Below are positions 1-6,366 of a DNA stretch of 8,540 bases, piece by piece. The notes under the pieces were generated by a model, which made no database searches, was not told the DNA's origin, and saw nothing but the letters and a program-made list of their open reading frames with translations. Each line of letters opens with the position of its first letter. The stretch's first letter is position 1. Both the position numbers and the translations under genes were made by a program. The DNA lies in contig JAYYJN010000274.1 in assembly GCA_036146215.1 (NCBI GenBank), positions 1-8,540 on the forward strand, written 5' to 3'. Source of the DNA: UBA7805 sp036146215. GTDB lineage: Bacteria > Planctomycetota > Planctomycetia > Pirellulales > UBA7805.

Positions 1-75
1 CGAACCTTAAAAAAGAAAACTAAAACGGAAACCCCGATCGATCCCGAAAAGGAGGAAGCCAGCCAACGGAATTAA
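1..75 (+). CDS. C-terminal tail of an upstream gene (partial)
   Basis: Frame 1 is open from the window edge to a TAA at 73-75, giving 24 residues (starting RTLKKKTKTE and ending EEASQRN). Frames 2 and 3 hit stops at 8-10 and 21-23. The tail is very hydrophilic, rich in Lys and Glu, as is common at the ends of cytoplasmic or disordered proteins. No family can be recognised from so short a piece, and an open run of 24 codons could occur by chance. The strand matches selA downstream, with a gap of 181 bp to the chosen selA start, so the two are probably not tightly coupled. It cannot be identified as selB or any other selenium gene from this tail. Confidence 0.35.
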   Translation, partial: RTLKKKTKTETPIDPEKEEASQRN

Positions 76-147
76 AGTGAGATTCTGTGAGTTCTCGATT
101 TCTGCATCTGTGCCGATAGCTGCGCAGTCTTATCGAACCCTCCCTGT

Positions 148-176
148 TTGACGACATACACGGCCCTTGGTAGCCT
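148..176 (+). promoter_or_regulatory. candidate sigma-70-like promoter for selA
   Basis: TTGACG at 148-153 (5 of 6 matches to the -35 consensus) is followed by a 17-nt spacer and TAGCCT at 171-176 (only 3 of 6 matches to the -10). Transcription would start near 183 and leave a leader of about 75 nt before the selA ATG at 257. The weak -10 makes this tentative. Confidence 0.22.
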
Positions 177-256
177 CATAGTGATTGAACCATGCCAGGG
201 TGCATCCGGTCACCTTCCAAAGCAGCCAGCAGAAACCATTTCAAACGGCCGATATT

Positions 257-1663
257 ATGTCCAAAGGCGTGTTACGTCACCTGCCATCTGTCACCGAACT
301 GCTTGAAGCAGGACCACTCAAGCCACTGGTGGATCGAGTGAGTCACAACGTGGTTGTCGATGGCGTGCGCTCGTTCCTCGATGACTACCGACAAGAAATC
401 AATCGCGAAAATCAACCGGTTGATGTTGCATCGGTCACCCAAATCGCGGAGCGGATTGCAAGAAAAATTCTGCTCGGAGAACGTTCGTCGCTTCAACCAG
501 TCATCAATGCAACCGGTATCTTGTTGCACACCGGTCTGGGACGGGCCCCACTGGCAGAACAAGCGATTGAAGAGATGGTAACCATTGCTCGCGATTATGC
601 GAGCCTCGAAATCGACCTTCGGACAGGAAAACGCTCTCATCGCTTTGACGCAGTTGAAGGACTATTGTGTGAATTGACCGGTGCCGAGGCGGCGGTTGTA
701 GTCAATAACAATGCGGGCGCCACGATGCTCACGCTCGCTGCGCTCGGCGGTGGTCGGGAGATCATTGTCTCACGTGGTCAGTTAGTCGAGATCGGGGGCA
801 GTTATCGACTGCCGGATGTAATGCAAGTTAGTGGAGCACATTTAAGAGAAGTGGGAACCACCAACAAAACGCATGCAGAAGATTATGAAAATGCTATCTG
901 CGAAAATACGGCTGCCCTGATGCGGGTACACCCCAGCAATTTCGCCGTCGTTGGCTTTACCGCCGATGTAACCCTGGAGGCAATGGTCAACATCGGAAAA
1001 AAACATTGCGTTCCGGTTATTGATGATATCGGATCCGGCGCCGTCATCGACTTGTCTCCCTATGGCGTTCATGATGAACCGCTGGCCGCCGAAAGTATCG
1101 CAACCGGGGCCGATGTAGTTCTCTTCAGCGGAGACAAATTATTGGGTGGCCCTCAAAGCGGAATTATCATTGGCAAAAAGCGTGAGATCGAATGTATCGC
1201 CCGCCACCCGATGGCACGGGCCTTACGCATTGATAAATTAACGCTCGCGGCACTGGGAGCAACATTACGATTACTTCGCGATCCGCAACAAGCAGCTCAT
1301 CAAATTCCTTTACTCCAACTGTTGGCAACTCCGCTCGAAAATCTCCGATTGAGGGCAGAGAGCATGGCGTCTCAACTCGGACAGGTGCAGGGTATCGCCA
1401 AAGTAGAGGCGGTGGAAGAAGAAGCATTTCTCGGCGGTGGCTCGGTGCCGACCCAACAGATCAGGACCTGGTGTGTGTCGATTGAACTCACGAGCGAATC
1501 GCTTGATAACTTTCACCGCAAACTTCGCACCGGAAAACCGGGTGTCGTCGGCAGAGTGCAGAAGGGTCAACTGCTTATCGATCTCCGAAGTGTCCCGCCA
1601 CGTCAGGACGAACAAATCACGCGGGCAATTGGAAAGCAGGCGCAAACGGTAGCATCAAATTAG
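257..1663 (+). CDS. selA: L-seryl-tRNA(Sec) selenium transferase (selenocysteine synthase)
   Basis: SelA is a PLP enzyme that converts Ser-tRNA(Sec) to Sec-tRNA(Sec) in the cytoplasm using selenophosphate. The chosen ATG gives 468 aa (E. coli SelA: 463). The N-terminal helical segment (LRHLPSVTELL) matches the family's opening. Then come NATGILLHTGLGRAPL, LRTGKRSHR, VVNNNAGA, SRGQLVEIGGSYRLPDVM, EVGTTNKTH and DDIGSGAVIDLSPYG. The PLP-lysine motif SGDKLLGGPQSGIIIG places the Schiff-base lysine at residue 294, beside Lys295 of E. coli. The C-terminus (GVVGRVQKGQLLIDLR) also fits. The frame stays open upstream to a TTG at 185 and a GTG at 200, but those starts add 24 or 19 residues with no counterpart in the E. 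coli protein. No strong Shine-Dalgarno precedes any candidate start. selB, selC and selD are not visible here. Identity is very secure; the start is moderately so. Confidence 0.96.
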   Translation: MSKGVLRHLPSVTELLEAGPLKPLVDRVSHNVVVDGVRSFLDDYRQEINRENQPVDVASVTQIAERIARKILLGERSSLQPVINATGILLHTGLGRAPLAEQAIEEMVTIARDYASLEIDLRTGKRSHRFDAVEGLLCELTGAEAAVVVNNNAGATMLTLAALGGGREIIVSRGQLVEIGGSYRLPDVMQVSGAHLREVGTTNKTHAEDYENAICENTAALMRVHPSNFAVVGFTADVTLEAMVNIGKKHCVPVIDDIGSGAVIDLSPYGVHDEPLAAESIATGADVVLFSGDKLLGGPQSGIIIGKKREIECIARHPMARALRIDKLTLAALGATLRLLRDPQQAAHQIPLLQLLATPLENLRLRAESMASQLGQVQGIAKVEAVEEEAFLGGGSVPTQQIRTWCVSIELTSESLDNFHRKLRTGKPGVVGRVQKGQLLIDLRSVPPRQDEQITRAIGKQAQTVASN

Positions 1664-1856
1664 TGAAGACAGAGTGAATAGCAGCTTTAAAGCACCCTGT
1701 CGCTGCCCCCGTTTATCGAGGCCTGCTTAGTTTTTACGCGCAATGGGGGTATACCACTCTGGTGGATTATGGAGTAATGCGCCAGAATGTCGGAACTGCG
1801 GGGGGCACACACCGCAGAGGTGGCAAGCGGGTCGCGACTCAAACCAAGGAGCTGGC
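1664..1856 (+). other. selA-exported protein intergenic leader with hairpins
   Basis: This 193-bp gap holds several small inverted repeats. GCTTTAAAGC (1684-1693) is a perfect palindrome. CCAC/GTGG (1754-1757 with 1762-1765) can form a tight hairpin. CTGCGG/CCGCAG (1796-1801 with 1812-1817) forms a 6-bp hairpin with a 10-nt loop. A T5 run at 1731-1735 lies after a weak, wide stem (AGCAG 1680-1684 with CTGCT 1723-1727) and might help end selA transcription. None matches a riboswitch class I can name, and there is no tRNA cloverleaf. Confidence 0.3.
1846..1851 (+). promoter_or_regulatory. Shine-Dalgarno site deciding the start at 1857
   Basis: AAGGAG sits 5 nt before the ATG at 1857. It is the best ribosome-binding site next to a start in this window and favours 1857 over the earlier in-frame ATG at 1743 and the later one at 1962, neither of which has such a site. 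Confidence 0.6.
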
Positions 1857-2813
1857 ATGGAAAAAAGCTGGCGGCGGTTGAAGCGAATGAGGAAATGTTT
1901 TTTCCGAAATTTGGCCCGTGAGGTGCGCTCTGCTGCCACATTGTCTCAATTCCTTTGCCCGATGACGATCCGCCAATGCGGAAGGGCTTCTATTCTGGTG
2001 TTATCGATGTGGCTCCTCACGTCGGCATCAATGGCACAAACCCGCGACATTCCCAAGGAGCACAACGGCTGGGGAAGATTCGCACCGGGCGCGTGGCAGA
2101 CAGCACGAATCATCACGGAATCGTTTGACGATGAGGGCAACCCGACCGGGACCACGACAACGGTAGAACGCATTGCGCTCCAGCGCAGTCGTCGCGGATA
2201 TGCGACGCTACGTATCGAATCGGTTCTGGAGGTGGGCGGCAAAAAATTTGATTCCCCGGTAAGAACGATCTCCGTCGGTTATCACGGCGAAGAGATCGGC
2301 AATCGCACACTGATGCAAGAGATCGGACCAGAAGAAACAAAGGTCGACGGGGAACAAATTCCCTGCCGCGTTCGACAATATGAAATTGAAAGTCCCGGAC
2401 AGCACAAGTTGGTGAAAATTCACTATTCCAAGGAGACCCCACCCTATGTCCTTCGACGAGAAACGGTCACTACCCTTGGTGAAGATGAAGAGCCGGCTTA
2501 CCGAAATCAGGTAGAGGTCACGGCCCTTGATAGGCCCCATCCGGTGCTGGATGAGATCAAAAAAACGTCGCATCAAAAAATGGTGAAGACCAATGGTAAA
2601 AGCGCCACCATTAAGTGGTCGATTCATGCGGCTGATGTTCCGGGTGAGGTGGTCAGTTATCGCTCTGAAGAAAAAAACAACCAGGGGCAATTGATTCGAC
2701 GCAGTACGATGGAATTGATGGACTATGGCTACGACGCTCCGTTTGATGAAATGGAGGAAGTTGAGCAAAAAGTCCGTCGTCGCGATAAACGGCGAGCCCG
2801 CCGTCGAGGTTAG
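1857..2813 (+). CDS. exported protein of unknown function, Arg-rich C-terminus
   Basis: Function not recognised. With the Shine-Dalgarno-supported ATG the product is 318 aa. A hydrophobic core (SILVLSMWLLTSASMA) at residues 45-60, with a likely signal-peptidase site after ASMA at residue 60, predicts export. This leaves an unusually long basic n-region of about 44 residues. Starting instead at ATG 1962 gives 283 aa and a classic short signal peptide, but has no ribosome-binding site. The mature part opens with WGRFAPGAW and is rich in beta-strand-like alternating segments (residues 62-290). Two segments look related: one around YSKETPPYVLRRET (near residues 200-212) and one around HAADVPGEVVSYRSEE (near residues 265-280), suggesting a duplicated beta-rich unit. 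It has one Cys in the mature region (IPCRVR). The end is acidic (DEMEEVEQK) and then strongly basic (VRRRDKRRARRRG). I associate this WGRFAPGAW-type layout with planctomycete hypothetical proteins, from memory only. Confidence 0.8.
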   Translation: MEKSWRRLKRMRKCFFRNLAREVRSAATLSQFLCPMTIRQCGRASILVLSMWLLTSASMAQTRDIPKEHNGWGRFAPGAWQTARIITESFDDEGNPTGTTTTVERIALQRSRRGYATLRIESVLEVGGKKFDSPVRTISVGYHGEEIGNRTLMQEIGPEETKVDGEQIPCRVRQYEIESPGQHKLVKIHYSKETPPYVLRRETVTTLGEDEEPAYRNQVEVTALDRPHPVLDEIKKTSHQKMVKTNGKSATIKWSIHAADVPGEVVSYRSEEKNNQGQLIRRSTMELMDYGYDAPFDEMEEVEQKVRRRDKRRARRRG

Positions 2814-2829
2814 AGCTGCTGTTTTTTTT
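2789..2829 (+). terminator. possible intrinsic terminator at the end of the exported-protein gene
   Basis: ACGGCG (2789-2794) and CGCCGT (2799-2804) form a perfect 6-bp GC-rich stem with an AGCC tetraloop inside the last codons. A T8 tract follows at 2822-2829. The 17-nt gap between stem and T tract is too long for a canonical terminator, so the call is weak. The T8 run just after the stop codon is the stronger hint. Confidence 0.3.
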
Positions 2830-2971
2830 GCGTGGACACCTCGATCGCGTTACACTTCGAGGATGAGATCGCATCGCACCAAGTCTTGCCGATGATCGTA
2901 ACCGCTTCGATCGTTGATCAGGGTTGCTGTAAGAACAACAGTTTCAGAGAGCAGCGCATAGTGGCCCCCAT

Positions 2972-3000
2972 TTGCGTTACACCGCTGATCACGTAATAAT
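2972..3000 (+). promoter_or_regulatory. candidate sigma-70-like promoter for guaB
   Basis: TTGCGT at 2972-2977, a 17-nt spacer, and AATAAT at 2995-3000 (5 of 6 matches to TATAAT) would start transcription near 3007, leaving a leader of about 35 nt before the guaB ATG. The -35 matches at only 3 of 6 positions. The 228-bp gap upstream and the T8 run after the previous gene support an independent transcript. No purine-riboswitch core is visible in the gap. Confidence 0.35.
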
Positions 3001-3041
3001 GCTCGGTCATTCTTCGACCCTGAGGCTAGGAACCGCACTTT

Positions 3042-4529
3042 ATGAATGAACGCATCGCTTACACCGGCATGACTTTCGACGATGTGCTCCTGCAGCCAGG
3101 CTACAGTGAAATTGTCCCGGCCGAGGTATCGGTTGCCACGCGGCTCACTCGCCGAATCGATCTGAATATTCCGCTTTTGAGCTCCCCGATGGATACGGTA
3201 ACCGAAAACAACATGGCGATCGCGCTAGCGCAACAGGGAGGCCTGGGCGTGATCCACAAAAACATGTCTGTCGATCAGCAAACCGAAGAGGTCGACATGG
3301 TCAAGCGATCGGCGAATGGAATTATCGTCGATCCGGTAACGCTTCCGCCGGATGCTAGCGTTGAAACTGCACGCAAGCTTATGGATCAACATAACATCTC
3401 AGGCGTCCCGGTCACCGACCCGGACGGACGCTTGCAAGGCATCCTCACCCGTCGCGACCTTCGTTTTCTTGAAGGGTCGGACCTAAGAATCCAGGAAGTA
3501 ATGACCCGTGAGAATCTGGTGACGGCAACGGGGACTGTAACGCTTGCGGAAGCTGAGAAAATTTTAATGGCAAAAAAGGTCGAGAAACTTTTACTGGTTG
3601 ACGAAGATTACAGACTGAAGGGTCTGATTACGATCAAAGACGTCGACATGATGAAGAGTTTCCCGAACGCTTGCAAAGATAGCCAGGGAAGATTGCGAGT
3701 CGGCGGAGCCGTTGGAGTTCACGATTATGAACGGGCTGAGAGCCTGATCCGGCAGGGTGTCGACGTATTGGTTGTTGACAGTGCCCACGGACACTCGGCA
3801 AATGTTTTGGAGACCGTTCGCACAATTAAGAAGAGATGGGAAATTGACGTTATTGCAGGGAATATCGCAACCGCAGAGGGTTGCCGTGATCTTGTCGACG
3901 CAGGTGCCGATGCTGTCAAAGTGGGCATTGGTCCCGGATCGATCTGCACGACGCGAATCATCTCCGGAGTGGGCGTGCCACAAATTACGGCCATTTATGA
4001 AGCAGCCAAAACCATGGCGAGTATGGCGGAACCTGTTCCGATCATTGCAGACGGCGGCATCCGTTACAGCGGAGATATTACTAAAGCCATTGCTGCTGGA
4101 GCACACGTGGTCATGGTCGGAGGGCTGCTCGCAGGCTTGGAGGAAAGTCCCGGTAAACAAATCCTGTACCAGGGGCGAACGTTTAAAGTGTATCGGGGTA
4201 TGGGATCCATTGGAGCAATGGTCAAGGGATCAAGTGAACGCTATCGTCAACGAGGGAAAGAGGAACAGCCGGACAAATTAGTGCCCGAGGGAGTCGAAGG
4301 ACGCGTTCCCTACAAAGGGCGATTAAGTCCGTTCATTTATCAGCTGGTCGGTGGATTAAAGGCTGGAATGGGATACTGCGGTACGCAGAACATTGAAAAG
4401 TTACGATCCGAGGCAAAATTCATTCAGGTCACAGCGGCAAGTGTTAGGGAGAGCCATCCGCATGACATTGCTATCACGCAGGAAGCGACAAACTACAGCA
4501 CCGAACACTCGAGCGGCGAGGGCAACTGA
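3042..4529 (+). CDS. guaB: IMP dehydrogenase
   Basis: GuaB oxidises IMP to XMP with NAD+, the committing step of guanine nucleotide synthesis, in the cytoplasm. At 495 aa it is full length (E. coli: 488). The TIM barrel starts with GMTFDDVLLQPGYSEI; two CBS repeats occupy about residues 95-205 (NISGVPVTD and KVEKLLLVDE cores), then the barrel resumes. Visible active-site parts are DSAHGHS (246-252), the catalytic loop GPGSICTTRIISGVGVPQ with Cys302, ADGGIRYSGD (336-345), YRGMGS (384-389) and the mobile-flap GSSERY with the Arg400-Tyr401 pair. The C-terminal segment around YCGTQNIEKLR fits. The phosphate-site segment reads VMVGGLLAGLEESPG, with Gly361 where human and E. coli enzymes have Ser. 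ATG 3042 is chosen because the family begins a few residues before TFDDVLL; a weak AGGA lies about 10 nt upstream. The 3' end overlaps the next gene by 68 bp. Confidence 0.97.
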   Translation: MNERIAYTGMTFDDVLLQPGYSEIVPAEVSVATRLTRRIDLNIPLLSSPMDTVTENNMAIALAQQGGLGVIHKNMSVDQQTEEVDMVKRSANGIIVDPVTLPPDASVETARKLMDQHNISGVPVTDPDGRLQGILTRRDLRFLEGSDLRIQEVMTRENLVTATGTVTLAEAEKILMAKKVEKLLLVDEDYRLKGLITIKDVDMMKSFPNACKDSQGRLRVGGAVGVHDYERAESLIRQGVDVLVVDSAHGHSANVLETVRTIKKRWEIDVIAGNIATAEGCRDLVDAGADAVKVGIGPGSICTTRIISGVGVPQITAIYEAAKTMASMAEPVPIIADGGIRYSGDITKAIAAGAHVVMVGGLLAGLEESPGKQILYQGRTFKVYRGMGSIGAMVKGSSERYRQRGKEEQPDKLVPEGVEGRVPYKGRLSPFIYQLVGGLKAGMGYCGTQNIEKLRSEAKFIQVTAASVRESHPHDIAITQEATNYSTEHSSGEGN

Positions 4530-6147
4530 CGCTCCGTATTCTGCCAGCCGCATACCACTGCTGCTGGTGGTTCTGTTTGTTTTCGGTAGTCTGCCAACAT
4601 GGGCCAGTGACTGGACACCAAGGTCACAACCCCTCCAGCGGGTCGTGTTCGACAAACAACAGTCTTCGCGACCGACTTCTGATGGCTGGAAATCGCAACA
4701 CGCAAAGAAACAAACTTCGGCGAATCGCGCGGCTATTCGCCTGAGATCGCGTTCGGCGCAATCAGCTCAAGTAGCCGGTGCGGCATCGCTGCACCTGCAG
4801 GACCCATTCGGGGATCAATCCACACGCGATGCAACCCAATCCAATCCCGAGTCGCGCGTCGCGCTTGCTGATCAATCCGATGCAGCGAAAATCGAAGGGG
4901 CTCGGCAGATGACTACGGGCCAAATCCGCAATTCGACATTCCAATTTGTGAAACAGAGATCCACCGCTGCAAATCCCCCAGTAGTTTCAACGGAAGTGCC
5001 ACGAATCAAACTCACGTTTTCTGCCCCGACTGAAACTCGACCACCCGGCCCGATGACCATAATCGAAGCGACGTCTTATCACCCTCTCGAAGTTGCAGTG
5101 GAGGCTTCCTCCGACACCATACCGACTCCACCGGTAATGGCGAGGTACGAGCAATCAATCCTGGCCGACTCCGAGCTGCCGGCAGACCTGGGGGCGAAGC
5201 AAGATGACGTGGCAGGTAATTTAGAGAAATTTCCCTTGCAAACTTCACAAAAGACGAAAACAACTGAGGGCATAACGAATCAAGTCTCTAGCGAACCGGC
5301 AGATCCGAGTCCGCCACGTTCGATCGTAAAATCTGGGATCGACAAGCCTGTAAATCGCGAAGAGAAGACCAGAACCCTGACCCCCATCGGGCCGTCAGAT
5401 GCAGATAAATCGAACAACACGAGCGTACTTTCGACAACAACTGAAACCGAAAGTCCGGATTCAAACCAAACGGCTGAAAATCAAAATTCCAATACGGACG
5501 GCTTGACTGAAAATACATTGCCCGGTGCGGTGGGGGATGTTTCTCGTCCTGAGCCTCCGCCCTTCGAGTCGCTCGACCTCGACTCGGATGAGCAACTGAT
5601 TGAGCGTGAATCGAAGGCAATGGAAGCAGAAATCGACGCGGCAATCGCCGCTGGAAAAAATGCCTACGAGCGAGACTGCCGACTTTCTCGTGAGTATCTG
5701 CTGAATCGAACGCTCGCTGATATCAGCCTGAATATTTCTGTGGCGGGAGTTCCGGGTGCTGACTTCCCGGTATCGTGCGATATCGAAACACAACAGATTC
5801 CGCTCAACAGCTATCACTTCGGTCGACAAGAGCCGCTTAATTTCGCCTGGACAGCATCTGGCTTGTGCCACAAACCGCTCTATTTCCGCGAGTTGCAAGC
5901 CGAACGTTACGGTCATTCGATCGGTCGCATCTCGCAACCGTTTCTCTCGGCAGCCCATTTCTTCTGCAACGTCGCCATCCTGCCGTACAACATGGGAATG
6001 CGCCCCCCTCAGGAATGTGTCTATGCACTGGGGCATTACTGGCCCGGAGATCCTGCACCGCGGTACATTCCGGCCGTTCCGATCTCGCTGCGTGGTGGCT
6101 TGATGCAGGCGGGGGCCGTGCTGGGCGCAGTGTATGTCCTGCCTTAA
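4462..6147 (+). CDS. exported protein with disordered linker and planctomycete-type C-terminal domain
   Basis: Function unknown. ATG 4462, preceded by AGGGAG about 10 nt upstream, gives 561 aa. A basic n-region (SRRKR) of 30 residues leads to a hydrophobic core at 31-47 (IPLLLVVLFVFGSLPTW) with probable cleavage after Ala48, so the protein is exported. Residues about 50-370 are low-complexity, rich in Ser, Thr, Pro, Gln and Asn, and probably disordered. The C-terminal domain, about 375-561, is compact: an acidic/helical lead (LDSDEQLIERESKAMEAEID), LCHKPLYFRELQAERYGHS, PFLSAAHFFCNVAILPYNMG, PPQECVYALGHYWPGDPAPR, and a hydrophobic end. It holds five Cys (406, 439, 469, 502, 519). I recall this CHKPLYF...ERYGH...HFF...LGHY pattern from planctomycete hypothetical proteins. 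The gene overlaps guaB by 68 bp, suggesting co-transcription and possibly translational coupling. A TTG at 4393 is in frame but would lengthen the overlap further. The hydrophobic end (GLMQAGAVLGAVYVLP) could be a membrane or packing segment. Confidence 0.85.
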   Translation: MTLLSRRKRQTTAPNTRAARATDAPYSASRIPLLLVVLFVFGSLPTWASDWTPRSQPLQRVVFDKQQSSRPTSDGWKSQHAKKQTSANRAAIRLRSRSAQSAQVAGAASLHLQDPFGDQSTRDATQSNPESRVALADQSDAAKIEGARQMTTGQIRNSTFQFVKQRSTAANPPVVSTEVPRIKLTFSAPTETRPPGPMTIIEATSYHPLEVAVEASSDTIPTPPVMARYEQSILADSELPADLGAKQDDVAGNLEKFPLQTSQKTKTTEGITNQVSSEPADPSPPRSIVKSGIDKPVNREEKTRTLTPIGPSDADKSNNTSVLSTTTETESPDSNQTAENQNSNTDGLTENTLPGAVGDVSRPEPPPFESLDLDSDEQLIERESKAMEAEIDAAIAAGKNAYERDCRLSREYLLNRTLADISLNISVAGVPGADFPVSCDIETQQIPLNSYHFGRQEPLNFAWTASGLCHKPLYFRELQAERYGHSIGRISQPFLSAAHFFCNVAILPYNMGMRPPQECVYALGHYWPGDPAPRYIPAVPISLRGGLMQAGAVLGAVYVLP

Positions 6148-6262
6148 AAGTGTCGCTTTGGCATCGGCTCAGCGGGTCTTCAAGACGGCGTGTTAGCCTT
6201 CTCAGGGGGGCAAATTGTGCAGAATGCCATCAACATGGATTGCGTCTCAGGCCGCAAATTAC

Positions 6263-6339
6263 CCCGATCGATGCGCTGGTTGCGAGCATAGACTTCGCTT
6301 TCATCGCCTCCAAAATAAACTGGCACCGCTTCGATCGGG
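6263..6339. repeat. 13-bp inverted repeat between convergent genes
   Basis: CCCGATCGATGCG (6263-6275) and CGCTTCGATCGGG (6327-6339) pair at 12 of 13 positions around a 51-nt centre, in the spacer between two convergent transcripts. Neither side is followed by a clear T run. It may be a long-range hairpin, a binding site, or partly a product of the general richness in CGATCG. The rest of 6148-6356 holds one smaller hairpin (TTGCG 6240-6244 with CGCAA 6253-6257) and no gene I can support. Confidence 0.55.
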
Positions 6340-6340
6340 C

Positions 6341-6366
6341 AAAATCGCCAAGCCGTTTATGGCGAT
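6341..6366 (-). terminator. intrinsic terminator of the fmdB-patatin operon, overlapping the stop codon
   Basis: On the minus strand ATCGCCA (6366-6360) and TGGCGAT (6350-6344) form a 7-bp stem whose 9-nt loop begins with the TAA stop codon of the patatin gene. The T of the right arm and the next three Ts make a short TTTT run (6344-6341). The stem is compact and well placed; the T run is short, so termination may be partial. Confidence 0.5.

Noticed and set aside
48..151. GGAGG at 50-54 with a GTG at 77 giving a 24-aa peptide
   Set aside because: The spacing of more than 20 nt is too long and the peptide has no recognisable features; GGAGG lies inside the presumed coding tail.
185..256. 24-residue N-terminal extension of SelA from a TTG at 185
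   Set aside because: ATG 257 aligns with the E. coli SelA start and puts the PLP lysine at 294 versus 295; the extension has no family counterpart and no ribosome-binding site.
1..256. tRNA-Sec (selC) near selA
   Set aside because: No T-arm of the form GGTTCRANYCC and no cloverleaf or long variable arm could be found on either strand here, nor in 1664-1856.
1743..1856. 38-residue upstream extension of the exported protein containing a CxxC (ECRNCGGH)
   Set aside because: It has no ribosome-binding site, would bury the signal peptide nearly 100 residues in, and overlaps leader hairpins; AAGGAG marks 1857 instead.
2839..2862. CCTCGA/TCGAGG hairpin after the exported-protein gene as a terminator
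   Set aside because: The 6-bp stem has a 12-nt loop and no T run after it on either strand.
2850..3038. 62-codon minus-strand frame in the guaB upstream gap
   Set aside because: GTG start with no ribosome-binding site, no recognisable motif, and it runs through the likely guaB promoter.
3757..4281. 174-codon + strand frame inside guaB
   Set aside because: It lies wholly inside the conserved IMPDH catalytic region and is a shadow frame.
4462..4620. Twin-arginine signal from SRRKR in the exported protein
   Set aside because: The residues after RR do not fit SRRxFLK, and the basic run is 20 residues before the hydrophobic core; a Sec-type signal fits better.
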